Of a stretch of DNA of 64,000 bases, positions 1 through 8,591 are shown piece after piece. The stretch comes from Hydrogenophilales bacterium (lineage in GTDB: Bacteria > Pseudomonadota > Gammaproteobacteria > Burkholderiales > Thiobacillaceae), in assembly GCA_016195805.1 (NCBI GenBank), contig JACPYT010000010.1:62001-126000 (forward strand). Reading direction: 5' to 3'. A program made the translations under genes and the position numbers. The notes under the pieces were generated by a model, which saw only the letters and a list, made by a program, of their open reading frames with translations, was not told the origin of the DNA and made no database searches. Position 1 is the stretch's first letter. Every line of letters starts with the position of its first letter.

Positions 1-1364
1 AATTGTTCCAGCAGGTGCGGATAGGCTTCCAGTCCCTGGCCGTTATCGTTGTCCTGGGAAACCGGATGGTCCGTGAGGTTGACGTTGAAATACCGGCGGC
101 ATTCGGCGCTGGCGGCGGCATAGCCTGCAGTATCGCCTTCACGATGCAGCAAATCGAGCAGCAGCAGCCACGGCACCGGCGACTCGGTCGGCGCTTCGCG
201 CAGGTGCTCCTGCAGCAAATGGATGGCCAGGTCGCCATGGCCAAAGGCCATGAACACCTCGGCCTGGTCGAGGATGTCTTCCTTGACCTCGGTGGCGTTG
301 CTTGGCTCAGGCGGCGCGATTTCCGGCATGCGTTGGGAGACTGGCGACGGCTCGGCCGGCAAGTCGGAGCTGAGTTCGGACAGCGTTTTCTCCGGCATCT
401 CCGTCTGTGTCCAGAGCGAGTTGGCGCCCAGCGGGGTCCGGGGCGTCCGGTTGCGGCGCAGCAGCCAGGCGGCTAGCGCGATCAGGGCGGCCATTCCTGC
501 CGTCGCCAGCAGATAGAGGGGCCATTGCGCGGATTGCGGGGCCGCAGGAGGGGGGGTGATCGCCGTCGCGGCCGCATGACGGGCAGCCTCGAGTTCGTCA
601 TTGCGTTTTTTCAGCGCGATCAGTTGGGCTTCCAGATTCGCCAGTTTGCGGCCCAGTGCCGTGTTTTCGTCCGACAGTTCGGTGGGCGTCAGGCCTTCGG
701 GGCGCGGCAGAGTCAGGTCAGGCAGCCGGGTGTCGCGGCGCAACGCAACGGGCGCGCCGCTCAGCGGAGAAACGGCGTCTTTTCCGGACAGAACCAGGCG
801 CGGCAGGGTTTCCTTCGGGGCCGGATGTGCGCGGGGCGCGGCCCGCTGCGACGCGGCAACAGTCGACGGACGCGCCTTGGATGCAGGGGCACGATGGGTA
901 TGGAGGCGCCGGGAGTGCAGCGGAACGGGGCGTCGTGCCGGGGCTGCGACGGGCGCAGGCTTGCTTTGCACAGCGGGGGTGTCTTCATCGAGGGCGGATG
1001 TTGCCGCCGTGGGCGGGTCGAGCAACACGACATACTCGCGCTGCAAGCGCACTTCACAGTCCGAAATCAGGACAAACTGTACGACCGGGTCATTGACCGA
1101 TGCAGACGTGCGGATATGCAGGCGTGTCTGTTCTCCCGTTCGCTCGATGCTCAGCTTCGCGCGCAGCGGCGGCGCGATGCTGTCCGCGCTGGGGGCGATG
1201 CTGAAGCAATCCGCTGTCGTATCGGCCGTCGCATCGAGCAGGGTCACCGTCACGCGCAGGGGCTGCCCCAGCAGCGAGCGCACGTTGATATCGCCCATGC
1301 CCAAGGCCGCGGCGGAACCGGCTTGGCACAGAGTGAGAAGAAGGCAAGCGGTTTTGAGGTTCAC
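1..1364 (-). CDS. FimV/HubP-like protein, 3' end beyond the window
   Basis: The frame is open from a GTG at 1362-1364 to the window edge, so the C-terminus is missing. An N-terminal signal peptide (MNLKTACLLLTLCQAGSAAA) is followed by a FimV N-terminal domain starting LGMGDINVRSLLGQPL, the typical form of this family. A low-complexity Ala/Pro linker, a short coiled coil (about residues 240-260), one transmembrane segment and a cytoplasmic TPR-like part (AEVFMAFGHGDLAIHLLQEH) follow. FimV/HubP proteins are inner-membrane, peptidoglycan-binding polar organisers needed for type IV pili in relatives; that role here is by family only. A stop codon lies 8 codons upstream and no other ATG/GTG/TTG lies between, so the GTG start is well supported, though no clear Shine-Dalgarno is seen. 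Confidence 0.82.
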   Translation of the reverse strand, partial: MNLKTACLLLTLCQAGSAAALGMGDINVRSLLGQPLRVTVTLLDATADTTADCFSIAPSADSIAPPLRAKLSIERTGEQTRLHIRTSASVNDPVVQFVLISDCEVRLQREYVVLLDPPTAATSALDEDTPAVQSKPAPVAAPARRPVPLHSRRLHTHRAPASKARPSTVAASQRAAPRAHPAPKETLPRLVLSGKDAVSPLSGAPVALRRDTRLPDLTLPRPEGLTPTELSDENTALGRKLANLEAQLIALKKRNDELEAARHAAATAITPPPAAPQSAQWPLYLLATAGMAALIALAAWLLRRNRTPRTPLGANSLWTQTEMPEKTLSELSSDLPAEPSPVSQRMPEIAPPEPSNATEVKEDILDQAEVFMAFGHGDLAIHLLQEHLREAPTESPVPWLLLLDLLHREGDTAGYAAASAECRRYFNVNLTDHPVSQDNDNGQGLEAYPHLLEQ

Positions 1365-1462
1365 ACGGTCTGGAAAAATTAAGGGGGTACCCCTCTATTC
1401 CGGCCAAGAACGCCGCAACTTTAGGGTGGCGGCGCCATATTGGCATGATTTTTGTTGTCAAC

Positions 1463-1840
1463 TCAACCCAATAGCACCAGCGCCCACACGACGACCACGT
1501 TGACGAGCGCGATCATCACCGCCGCGCTACCCATGTCCTTGGCGCGTTTGATGAGCTGGTGGTGCTCCAGCGATATCCGGTCCACCGCCGCTTCGAGCGC
1601 CGAATTCAGCAGTTCGACGATCAGCACCAGCAGCACCGCGGCTATCATCAGCGCGCGACTGATCCCCGTCTGCCCCAGATAAAACGCAAGCGGAATCAGC
1701 AGCAGCGCCAGAAACACTTCCTGGCGGAATGCATCCTCGTGCCGGAACGCGGCGGTGAGCCCCGCCCATGAATAGCCGGCCGCGTTCAGTACGCGCTGCA
1801 GGCCGGTCTTGCCCTTGAAGGGGCTAATGGGTTCGTTCAT
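1463..1840 (-). CDS. dgkA: Diacylglycerol kinase, prokaryotic type
   Basis: A 125-residue integral membrane protein with three hydrophobic helices and the family signature [20 protein letters not shown] followed by [11 protein letters not shown]. DgkA phosphorylates diacylglycerol to phosphatidic acid in the inner membrane and recycles lipid from envelope glycan synthesis. Length matches the E. coli enzyme (about 122). The ATG overlaps the gcvPB stop codon (ATGA), so it is probably translated by coupling as the last gene of the glycine-cleavage operon. A longer in-frame extension upstream lies wholly inside gcvPB and was rejected. Confidence 0.95.
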   Translation of the reverse strand: MNEPISPFKGKTGLQRVLNAAGYSWAGLTAAFRHEDAFRQEVFLALLLIPLAFYLGQTGISRALMIAAVLLVLIVELLNSALEAAVDRISLEHHQLIKRAKDMGSAAVMIALVNVVVVWALVLLG

Positions 1841-3288
1841 ACCGCGGGTTTGTACGCCAGATCGAGTTCGCGTGCCGCCTTGACGTCGTCCAGCCGCCGC
1901 ACCGGCAGGCTGTAGGGCGCGCCCTTCACCAGGTCGGGGGTGGTTTCGGCCTCGTGCTTGATCGCCTTCATTGCCTCGACGAAGCCGTCGAGCGTCTCGC
2001 GGCTCTCGGTCTCGGTCGGCTCGATCAGCAGGCATTCCGGCACCAGCAGCGGGAAATAGGTGGTCGGCGCGTGGTAGCCATAGTCGAGCAGGCGTTTGGC
2101 GAAGTCCATCGCCGACACGCCAGTGGCGTCCTTGAGCTTCTTCAGCGTGACGATGAATTCGTGGCTGGCGCGGCGCTCGGGGAAGGCGAGGTCGAAGCCG
2201 GCCGCGCGTAGTTTCGCCATCAAATAGTTGGCGTTGAGCGTGGCGTATTCGGCGACGCGGAGCATGCCCTCGCCGCCCAGCAGTCGGGCATAGACGTAGG
2301 CGCGCATCAGCACGCCGGCATTGCCCATGTTGGCCGACATGCGCCCGATCGACTGCGGCAGGTCGGTCTCGGTCGCCAGCCGGTAGGCACCGTTCTCGTT
2401 CAGCACCAGCGGGATCGGCATGAAGGGCAGCAACCGCGCCGCCACGCCCACCGGGCCCGCGCCGGGTCCGCCGCCGCCGTGCGGGGTGGAGAAGGTCTTG
2501 TGTAGGTTCATGTGGATGACGTCGAAGCCCATGTCGCCCGGGCGCACCTTGCCGAGAATGGCGTTGAGGTTGGCACCGTCGTAATACAGCAGGCCGCCGG
2601 CGTCGTGCACGATCTTCTGGATCTCGGCGATGGTCTTCTCGAACACGCCGAGCGTCGACGGATTGGTCAGCATCAGGCCTGCCGTCTGCGGTCCGACCGC
2701 GGCCTTGAGCGCGGCCAGATCGACGCTACCGGTGGCGTCGGTGGGGATTTCCTTGACCGTGTAGCCGCACATGGTGGCGGTCGCCGGGTTGGTGCCGTGC
2801 GCCGCGTCCGGCACGATGATTTCGCGCCGCGCGGTGTCGCCGCGCGCATCGTGGTAGGCGCGGATCATCGCCACCCCGGCGAATTCGCCGTGCGCGCCGG
2901 CCATCGGCGCCATCGACACACCGGCCATGCCGGTGACGTCCTTCAGCATTTCCTGCAACTCGAACATGCTGGCGAGGAAACCCTGACCGGTCTCGTCCGG
3001 GCTCGCCGGATGGCGCGCCAGGAACTGCGGCAGCATCGCCAGCGAATTGCACGCGCGCGGGTTGTACTTCATGGTGCACGAGCCGAGCGGGTAGAACTGC
3101 GTGTCGATCGAGAAGTTCTGCTGCGAGAGGCGCGTGTAGTGGCGCACCACGTCGAGCTCGGAAACTTCGGGCAGAGCAGGCATGTCCTTGCGGCGCAGCG
3201 CGGTAGGCAGGTCGTCGAGACTGCCGCCGGCGGCGGGCAGCTGGGCGGCCGCGGTGCGGCCGGGACGGGAATGGTCGAATATCAGCAT
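1837..3288 (-). CDS. gcvPB: Glycine dehydrogenase (decarboxylating), subunit 2
   Basis: A 483-residue C-terminal half of P protein, the PLP enzyme that decarboxylates glycine and passes the aminomethyl group to the lipoyl arm of GcvH. The PLP-binding lysine is K264 in [27 protein letters not shown] and [10 protein letters not shown] are also conserved family motifs. P protein here is split into two genes rather than one of about 950 residues. This subunit is separated from gcvPA by the DUF3144 gene and tpx. Immediately upstream is a GTGAG-rich inverted-repeat element (3303-3392). Confidence 0.96.
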   Translation of the reverse strand: MLIFDHSRPGRTAAAQLPAAGGSLDDLPTALRRKDMPALPEVSELDVVRHYTRLSQQNFSIDTQFYPLGSCTMKYNPRACNSLAMLPQFLARHPASPDETGQGFLASMFELQEMLKDVTGMAGVSMAPMAGAHGEFAGVAMIRAYHDARGDTARREIIVPDAAHGTNPATATMCGYTVKEIPTDATGSVDLAALKAAVGPQTAGLMLTNPSTLGVFEKTIAEIQKIVHDAGGLLYYDGANLNAILGKVRPGDMGFDVIHMNLHKTFSTPHGGGGPGAGPVGVAARLLPFMPIPLVLNENGAYRLATETDLPQSIGRMSANMGNAGVLMRAYVYARLLGGEGMLRVAEYATLNANYLMAKLRAAGFDLAFPERRASHEFIVTLKKLKDATGVSAMDFAKRLLDYGYHAPTTYFPLLVPECLLIEPTETESRETLDGFVEAMKAIKHEAETTPDLVKGAPYSLPVRRLDDVKAARELDLAYKPAV

Positions 3289-3302
3289 GGTTTTAGGCGT
3301 AA

Positions 3303-3392
3303 GGCGTGAAGGGTGAGGGGTGAGGCATCGGACGGGGCAGGCGTGGTGTGGTTTCGCAAGCGTTCCTTACCTCTTTCCCCTCACTCCTCACG
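3303..3392. repeat. GTGAG-rich imperfect inverted repeat, copy A
   Basis: The left half is built of degenerate heptamers (GTGAAGG, GTGAGGG, GTGAGGC). The right half (about 3361-3392, ending CCCCTCACTCCTCAC) is largely its reverse complement, so it can form a long hairpin in either strand. It sits between the start of gcvPB and the end of tpx. Similar elements lie at 9482-9582 and 10944-11009, all in gaps between genes of the same direction. Confidence 0.55.
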
Positions 3393-3395
3393 AAT

Positions 3396-3887
3396 TTATT
3401 TCAAAGCAGCCAGCGCGGCGTCGTAGTTCGGCTCCTGCTTGATCTCGGGAACGAGTTCGGCATGGAGCACCTTGTTGTTCTCATCCAGTACGACCACGGC
3501 GCGTGCGGTGATGCCGGCGAGCGGGCCGCTGGTGATGGCGACGCCGTAGTTCTTCATGAATTCGGCGCCGCGCATGGTCGACAGCGTCACCACGTTGTTG
3601 GTGCCTTCGGCGCCGCAGAAGCGGCTCATCGCAAACGGCAGGTCGGCGGCGATGATCAGCACGACCGTGTTGCCAACGGCGGCGTCGTTGAATTTCTTCG
3701 TCGAGGTCGCGCACACCGGGGTGTCAAGGCTGGGCACGATGTTGAGGATCTTCTTCTTGCCGGCGAAGTCGGCCAGCGAAACGTCGGCCAGATCCTTGTT
3801 GACCAGCTTGAAGTTTGGCGCCGTGTCGCCGACTTTGGGAAACGTGCCTGCGACGTCGATGGGGTTACCGCCTAGAGTCACTGCCAT
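3396..3887 (-). CDS. tpx: Thiol peroxidase, atypical 2-Cys peroxiredoxin
   Basis: A 163-residue peroxiredoxin. The peroxidatic cysteine is C59 in [12 protein letters not shown] and the resolving cysteine is C91 in SRFCGAEG, the C-x31-C spacing region typical of Tpx. The family reduces lipid and alkyl hydroperoxides with thioredoxin as donor. A good Shine-Dalgarno (AAGGAG, 7 bases before the ATG at 3887) fixes the start; the longer frame beginning 8 codons upstream has none. It lies inside the glycine-cleavage gene string, between gcvPB and the DUF3144 gene, and may have its own promoter in the 72-bp upstream gap. Confidence 0.96.
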   Translation of the reverse strand: MAVTLGGNPIDVAGTFPKVGDTAPNFKLVNKDLADVSLADFAGKKKILNIVPSLDTPVCATSTKKFNDAAVGNTVVLIIAADLPFAMSRFCGAEGTNNVVTLSTMRGAEFMKNYGVAITSGPLAGITARAVVVLDENNKVLHAELVPEIKQEPNYDAALAALK

Positions 3888-3959
3888 GTTTGCTCTCCTT
3901 GAATAAATCAATCAAATTTCGGGCGCATCAACGATTGCGTCCGATTCATCCCGTATCAA

Positions 3960-4244
3960 CTAACTGCTGTGCTGGTCATAGCGCGCCAGATGCTCATCCA
4001 GATTCTCGCGCAGCATTTTTTCGTACTGATCCAGGAAATAGGCGATCGCGGCTTCCTTCTCCGCGATCAACTGCTCCTTGTTCTCGGTCGCCGCCGTGAT
4101 GACGAAGGCATTGAAGCGCGCTGCGGCAAACAGCGCGCTTGCGCTGACCTTGCTGGGCTTGGCCTCGTTCAAATGGGTATTCGCCAGTTGAATGAATGAG
4201 TCGGCCAGATCCCAGAATTGCTTGTCGCGTGGTATGTCACTCAT
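3960..4244 (-). CDS. DUF3144 family small protein
   Basis: A 94-residue, soluble, mostly helical protein (MSDIPRDKQFWDLADSFIQL, then AAARFNAFVITAATENKEQL). It resembles the DUF3144 family of proteobacteria, whose function is unknown. It has no signal peptide, membrane segment or obvious catalytic motif. It starts 12 bases after the gcvPA stop and so is probably co-transcribed with the glycine-cleavage genes; whether it acts in glycine metabolism is not shown by the sequence. Confidence 0.82.
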   Translation of the reverse strand: MSDIPRDKQFWDLADSFIQLANTHLNEAKPSKVSASALFAAARFNAFVITAATENKEQLIAEKEAAIAYFLDQYEKMLRENLDEHLARYDQHSS

Positions 4245-4256
4245 GCTTTACTCCGA

Positions 4257-5633
4257 CTAGCTCTTGTACGCACACGGTGGGGCTTCGCGCCGCTTCGACA
4301 GGATACGTTCCATCTGTTGCACGTAATGGTCGAGGTCGGCCGTGGTCTTGGTTTCGGTGACGCACACCAGGATCGCCTGCCCGAGTTCGGGATACCAGCC
4401 GGAAATGTCGAGGCCACCGAGGATGCCCTGGGCGCGCAGGGCGCGCAGCACGTCTTTCGCATTGTCGTTGAGCGTCAGCACGACTTCGTGGAAGAAGGGG
4501 TTGGTGAACGCGCGCATCACGCCGGGAATTGCCGCCAGCTTGCCGGCCAGCGCGACGGTGTTGGCGTGGCTCGCCGAGGCGACCTTGGCCAGTCCCTGCG
4601 GGCCCAGCAGGGACATATACTGCGTCGCCGCGGTGACGACCAGGCCCTGGTTGGTGCAGATGTTGGAGGTCGCTTTGGAACGGCGGATGTGCTGCTCGCG
4701 CGCCTGCAGGGTGAGCGTGAAGCCTGGCTTGCCGTCGAGGTCGACGGTGCGGCCGACGATACGCCCCGGCATCTGCCGCACGAACTCCTGGCGGCAGCAC
4801 ATGAAGCCGAAGTAGGGGCCGCCCGAGGCCATCGGCGCGCCTAGTGGCTGGCCTTCGCCGACCGCGATGTCGGCGCCTTTGGTGCCCCAGTTGCCGGGCG
4901 CTTCGAGTACCGCGAGCGTCGTGGGATTCACCAGCGCGATCGCCAGCGCACCTCGGTCGTGCGCCCAGTCGGTCATGGCGTGCACGTCTTCCAGCACGCC
5001 GAAGAAGTTGGGCTGCGGGATCACCAGCCCGGCGAAGCTGCCAGCGTCGGCCGGCAGCACCGTTTTTCCGGTAGCGGGATCGTAGTCGAGTTCGACCAGT
5101 TCGATGCCCTGGTTTTTCACCGTGGTGTTGACCACGCGGCGATAGATCGGATGCACGGTCTTCGGCACCAGCACGCGGCGCGAGGTCTTGTGCGAGCGCA
5201 CCGCCATCAGCACCGCCTCGGCCAGCGCGGACGCGCCGTCATACAGCGAGGCGTTCGACACGTCGAGCCCGGTCAGCCGGGTCATCATGGTCTGGTATTC
5301 GTAGATCAGCTGCAGCGTGCCCTGGCTCGCCTCGGCCTGATAGGGCGTGTAGGCGGAATAGAACTCGCCGCGCGTGGTGATCTGCCAGATCGCCGCCGGG
5401 ATGTGGTGCTCGTAGACGCCGGCGCCGATGAAGTTGGACCAGAAGCCGTCCTGCGAGGCGCGTTCTTGCATCAGCCGCGCCACCGCCATTTCGGGCAGGC
5501 CGTCGGGCACGTCCTTGAGCTTGCCGGTCTTCAGCGCGGGCGGAATCTCGTCGAACAGGTCTTCAATGCGCTTGGCGCCGATGGCGCCGAGCATGGCAGA
5601 GACGTCTTCTTCAGTGTGGGGAATGAAGGGCAT
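4257..5633 (-). CDS. gcvPA: Glycine dehydrogenase (decarboxylating), subunit 1
   Basis: A 458-residue N-terminal half of P protein, which pairs with GcvPB in the glycine cleavage complex. Typical features are the start [19 protein letters not shown], the [20 protein letters not shown] segment, [19 protein letters not shown] and the glycine-rich SGGPYFGFM region. Length agrees with the split-type subunit (about 450). It follows gcvH after a gap that holds an inverted repeat (5650-5688). Confidence 0.96.
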   Translation of the reverse strand: MPFIPHTEEDVSAMLGAIGAKRIEDLFDEIPPALKTGKLKDVPDGLPEMAVARLMQERASQDGFWSNFIGAGVYEHHIPAAIWQITTRGEFYSAYTPYQAEASQGTLQLIYEYQTMMTRLTGLDVSNASLYDGASALAEAVLMAVRSHKTSRRVLVPKTVHPIYRRVVNTTVKNQGIELVELDYDPATGKTVLPADAGSFAGLVIPQPNFFGVLEDVHAMTDWAHDRGALAIALVNPTTLAVLEAPGNWGTKGADIAVGEGQPLGAPMASGGPYFGFMCCRQEFVRQMPGRIVGRTVDLDGKPGFTLTLQAREQHIRRSKATSNICTNQGLVVTAATQYMSLLGPQGLAKVASASHANTVALAGKLAAIPGVMRAFTNPFFHEVVLTLNDNAKDVLRALRAQGILGGLDISGWYPELGQAILVCVTETKTTADLDHYVQQMERILSKRREAPPCAYKS

Positions 5634-5649
5634 GGTTTAAAAACCTCGC

Positions 5650-5688
5650 CCACGAAGCACACGAAGCAATATCTCGTGTCCTTCGTGG
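5650..5688. repeat. CCACGAAG inverted repeat, copy 1
   Basis: The left arm CCACGAAGCACACGAAG (5650-5666) and right arm CTCGTGTCCTTCGTGG (5673-5688) are nearly complementary around a 6-base loop. It closely matches the palindrome at 6116-6163 in the next gap of the same operon. Copies in an mRNA could act as stabilising or attenuating hairpins; they resemble REP-type intergenic palindromes. Confidence 0.6.
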
Positions 5689-5697
5689 AGAAAAAGA

Positions 5698-6087
5698 TCA
5701 ATGGGCCTCGGACTCGACCAGTTTCTGGTAGGCCGCGGCGTCGAGCAGGCCGGACACGTCGGCCGGATTGGCCGGCTTCATCTTGAACATCCAGGCAGCG
5801 TAGGCGTCCTGGTTCACCGATTCGGGGCTGGCCTCGACGTCGGCGTTGGCGGCGATGACTTCGCCGGCCACCGGGGCATAGACGTCGGATGCGGCCTTCA
5901 CCGATTCGACCACGGCACATTCCTCGCCTTTGGCCAGGGTACGGCCGGCGGCGGGGTTCTCGATGAACACCATGTCGCCCAGCAGGTCCTGCGCGTGGTG
6001 GGTGATGCCCACGGTCAGCGTGCCGTCGGCTTCGACGCGCACCCATTCGTGGCTGGGGGTGTATTTGAGGTCAGCGGGGATGCTCAT
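5698..6087 (-). CDS. gcvH: Glycine cleavage system H protein
   Basis: A 129-residue lipoyl carrier. The lipoylated lysine is K64 in [14 protein letters not shown], and the N-terminus ([16 protein letters not shown]) is standard. GcvH shuttles the aminomethyl intermediate from P protein to T protein and is reoxidised by lipoamide dehydrogenase, which is not in this window. It lies between gcvT and gcvPA with inverted repeats on both sides. Confidence 0.97.
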   Translation of the reverse strand: MSIPADLKYTPSHEWVRVEADGTLTVGITHHAQDLLGDMVFIENPAAGRTLAKGEECAVVESVKAASDVYAPVAGEVIAANADVEASPESVNQDAYAAWMFKMKPANPADVSGLLDAAAYQKLVESEAH

Positions 6088-6115
6088 GGTTTACTCCATA
6101 TAAATTAGGTTTTAT

Positions 6116-6163
6116 CCACGAAGAACACGAAGGCGGCGAAGCATGTCTTCGTGTTCTTCGTGG
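6116..6163. repeat. CCACGAAG inverted repeat, copy 2 (perfect 17-bp arms)
   Basis: The arms CCACGAAGAACACGAAG (6116-6132) and CTTCGTGTTCTTCGTGG (6147-6163) are perfectly complementary with a 14-base loop. It lies between the gcvT stop and the gcvH start. It is the better-preserved copy of the repeat at 5650-5688. No T-run follows on the minus strand, so it is not a typical terminator. Confidence 0.75.
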
Positions 6164-6170
6164 ACGAAAT

Positions 6171-7250
6171 TCAAATCAAAACTTTGCCGTTGCGCACGAA
6201 CGGATATTTCACCACTTTGGCCTTCAGCTTCTTGTCGCGGATCTCGACCTCGACTTCCTCGCCCGGGGCGATGCCGAGCGGGAGGCGCGCGAGCGCGATG
6301 GATTGCTGCATCGTAGGCGAAAACGTGCCGGAGGTGATTTCGCCGTCGCCGTTCTTGGTGTGGACTTTCTGGTGGCTGCGCAGGACGCCCTTGTCGAGCA
6401 GCAGCAGGCCGGTGAGCTGTTTCGTGACTTCGCTCTTCTCCAGCGCGGCGCGGCCGACGAAATCGCGCTCGGTCTTCAGGTCCACCGTCCATGCGAGGCC
6501 AGACTCCAGCGGACTGGTGGTCTCGTCCATGTCCTGGCCGTACAGGTTCATCCCGGCTTCGAGGCGCAGGGTGTCGCGTGCGCCCAGCCCGATCGGCTTG
6601 CCGCCGGCTTCCATCAGCGCTTTCCAGAAGAAGGGCGCGGACTTCGCCAGTACCATGACCTCGAAGCCATCCTCGCCGGTATAGCCGGTGCGGGCGATGA
6701 ACATCTCGCCCATGGCGGCGGCGTTGAAGGGCTTGAGCGCCGCGGTGATCTGGTCGACGCCGGGCAGCGCTTCGTTCAACGCTTGCGTGGCGTCCGGGCC
6801 CTGGATCGCGATCATCGCGAGGTCGCGACGCGGCGTCAGCGTGAGTCCCATGCCCCAGTCTGCGTTGCATTTCTCCATCCATGCCAGATCCTTTTCCGCG
6901 GTGCCGGCGTTGACCACCAGGCGGAACCAGGATTCGTCCATGAAGTAGATGATGAGGTCGTCGATGACGCCGCCGGCCTCATTGAGCATGCAGGAATACA
7001 GCGCCTTGCCGGAGACCTGCAGCTTGTCGACGTTGTTGGCGACCAGGCGGCGCAGGAAGGCGCGCACGTTGGCGCCCTTGATGTCGAGCGGCAGCATGTG
7101 CGAGACGTCGAACAGGCCGCAGCCGGAACGCACGGCGTGGTGTTCCTCGATCTGCGAGCCGTAGTTGACCGGCATGTCCCAGCCGCCAAAGTCGACCATC
7201 TTGGCGCCGAGTTCGCGGTGGGTGGCGTTGAGCGGAGTCTGTTTGAGCAT
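6171..7250 (-). CDS. gcvT: Aminomethyltransferase (glycine cleavage T protein)
   Basis: A 359-residue tetrahydrofolate-dependent T protein that releases ammonia and makes 5,10-methylene-THF. Family motifs are [15 protein letters not shown] near the N-terminus, [11 protein letters not shown], and [19 protein letters not shown], which includes the folate-site region. The C-terminal barrel domain ends [14 protein letters not shown]. It is the first gene after the riboswitch and its ATG is 10 bases beyond the terminator T-run, so termination would silence the whole operon. Confidence 0.97.
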   Translation of the reverse strand: MLKQTPLNATHRELGAKMVDFGGWDMPVNYGSQIEEHHAVRSGCGLFDVSHMLPLDIKGANVRAFLRRLVANNVDKLQVSGKALYSCMLNEAGGVIDDLIIYFMDESWFRLVVNAGTAEKDLAWMEKCNADWGMGLTLTPRRDLAMIAIQGPDATQALNEALPGVDQITAALKPFNAAAMGEMFIARTGYTGEDGFEVMVLAKSAPFFWKALMEAGGKPIGLGARDTLRLEAGMNLYGQDMDETTSPLESGLAWTVDLKTERDFVGRAALEKSEVTKQLTGLLLLDKGVLRSHQKVHTKNGDGEITSGTFSPTMQQSIALARLPLGIAPGEEVEVEIRDKKLKAKVVKYPFVRNGKVLI

Positions 7251-7260
7251 GAGTGCACCA

Positions 7261-7298
7261 AAAATAAAAAAAGGGTGAAGCGCGGATTCGCTTCACCC
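7261..7298 (-). terminator. Riboswitch-controlled intrinsic terminator
   Basis: A perfect 10-bp stem (GGGTGAAGCG / CGCTTCACCC at 7273-7298) with a 6-base loop is followed on the minus strand by seven Ts. It lies directly between the second glycine aptamer and gcvT. Part of the stem sequence is next to the aptamer P1 region, so an antiterminated form with glycine bound is likely. Confidence 0.85.
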
Positions 7299-7299
7299 C

Positions 7300-7501
7300 T
7301 CTGTCCTTGGTACCTGAGAGATTACGGCCGGTGGTCCAATCAAACCAGCGTGCCGCTGCCCCTTCGGTGGCGATCGTGCGATCGCGCTCTCCAGAGTGTT
7401 TTCCCAGGATATTCCTGGGGGTTGCGGTCCTTTTGCCTGAGCGATTCCGGGTGAATTGCGCCTTCGGCGGCATGCGGTGCATGCGCTCTCCCGCAACGGG
7501 A
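7300..7501 (-). ncRNA. Tandem glycine riboswitch (two aptamers)
   Basis: Read on the minus strand, aptamer 1 contains GCGGGAGAGC, GCCGAAGGCGCAA and CTCAGGCAAAAGGACCGC. Aptamer 2 contains CTGGAGAGCGC, CACCGAAGGGGCA and CTCAGGTACCAAGGACAGAG. GGAGAGY, CCGAAGG and CTCAGGYAMMAGGAC are the conserved glycine-riboswitch core. The two aptamers are joined by a short linker and precede gcvT, the classic arrangement. Glycine is expected to switch the operon on by preventing the terminator at 7261-7298. Confidence 0.95.
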
Positions 7502-7507
7502 ACGCGC

Positions 7508-7535
7508 ACTATACCGAAGAAGCGTCGGACCGACC
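7508..7535 (-). promoter_or_regulatory. Possible sigma-70 promoter of the gcv operon
   Basis: On the minus strand a TATAGT -10-like hexamer lies about 10 bases upstream of the first riboswitch helix, with a weak -35 (TGGTCG) at 17-bp spacing. Position relative to the aptamer supports it; the -35 is poor. Confidence 0.4.
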
Positions 7536-7550
7536 AGCCTGCTTGCTGAC

Positions 7551-8591
7551 TCAATAGGCCAGTTGCAGATCGAATCCCATCGGCTTCAGGTCGCGCACGG
7601 TCAACGGCAGGCTCAAGGGCTGTTCGCTGCGCGGCGGAATGCCGGCGGCTATGCGCTGGGGATCGCCGAGGTATTCGCTCGGGGCGAAGCTGCGCCGAGC
7701 CAGCGGGCGGTTGTGCTGGTCGGTCAGGGTCAGCACCAGAACGGGCCAGGCTTGGACATGGCCGGCGCGATTGCCCAGGGTGAGGGTGAGCTTCAGGCGT
7801 CCGCTCGCCTCGGTTTGCAGGTCGGAGCCGACGATCTGCAGCAGCGCCAGGTTTTTCGGCAGCGAAAGCGTGCAGCCGAGTGCCGCGCAGGCTTGTTCGA
7901 ATACGGGGCGGGTCTGCGGCAACTGGCTGACCAGCGTGTCGCGCATGAAGTAGGCGGTTTGTGCAAGCAGCGTCATCAGCAACAGCGCGCTGGCCATGCC
8001 CCACGCCAAGGGTTTGATGCGACGCTGCGCGGCACGCACGCGCAGCGTGTCGGGTATCGGGGCCGCATATTCGATACGTGCCGCGGGTGGGGCCGATGCA
8101 GCAACCGCCGCCGGTGCAGGCGCACGGACGGGCGCGGCGGGTTCCGGCGGGTAGGTCGAGGGGGCGGGGTAGATCTGCGGCAGCGGACCGAGATCTTCCG
8201 GCACGGGAATCTCGGGGTCGATGAGGATGATGGACGGAAGCTCGAGCGGCGTTTCGCGCTGGACGATTCCGCGGGGAAGGTCGGCAACCTGGACGTCCTC
8301 CGCATGGGGGCCGGGTTCTGACGTTTCCTCGCCTGGGGCGGCTTCCGCGGTTGCCGCGAACGCAGCCGCGTGGGCTTCGTGTTCGGCAGGCGGCGCAGTT
8401 TCTGGAAGCGGAGCGGCTTCAACGGCCTCGGGTGGAGGCAGCGGGGAGCCGTCTTCCATGAGCAGGCTCGGGCGCGCATCGAAGGCAGCGCCGCACACGC
8501 TGCACTGCACCCAGCCTTGCGCGGCGTCGAGCTGATCCGCGCCGAGGCGGAATACGCTGGCGCAGTGCGGGCAGGTGGTGCGGTAATTCAC
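7551..8591 (-). CDS. Zinc-ribbon DUF3426 membrane protein
   Basis: A 346-residue protein. A zinc ribbon of the MJ0042 type occupies the N-terminus (CPHCASVFRLGADQ, then CSVCGAAFDA). A long acidic and Pro/Ala-rich linker, one transmembrane helix (LAWGMASALLLMTLLAQTAY) and a DUF3426 C-terminal domain follow. The function of the family is unknown. The GTG start at 8591 overlaps the prmA stop (GTGA), and places the ribbon cysteines near residue 6; an upstream extension inside prmA was rejected. It ends the aroQ-accB-accC-prmA gene string. Confidence 0.88.
   Translation of the reverse strand: MNYRTTCPHCASVFRLGADQLDAAQGWVQCSVCGAAFDARPSLLMEDGSPLPPPEAVEAAPLPETAPPAEHEAHAAAFAATAEAAPGEETSEPGPHAEDVQVADLPRGIVQRETPLELPSIILIDPEIPVPEDLGPLPQIYPAPSTYPPEPAAPVRAPAPAAVAASAPPAARIEYAAPIPDTLRVRAAQRRIKPLAWGMASALLLMTLLAQTAYFMRDTLVSQLPQTRPVFEQACAALGCTLSLPKNLALLQIVGSDLQTEASGRLKLTLTLGNRAGHVQAWPVLVLTLTDQHNRPLARRSFAPSEYLGDPQRIAAGIPPRSEQPLSLPLTVRDLKPMGFDLQLAY

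Noticed and set aside
1384-1393. GGGGTACCCC palindrome as a terminator for dgkA
   Set aside because: It has no loop, so it cannot form a stable RNA hairpin, though a short T-rich stretch follows on the minus strand.
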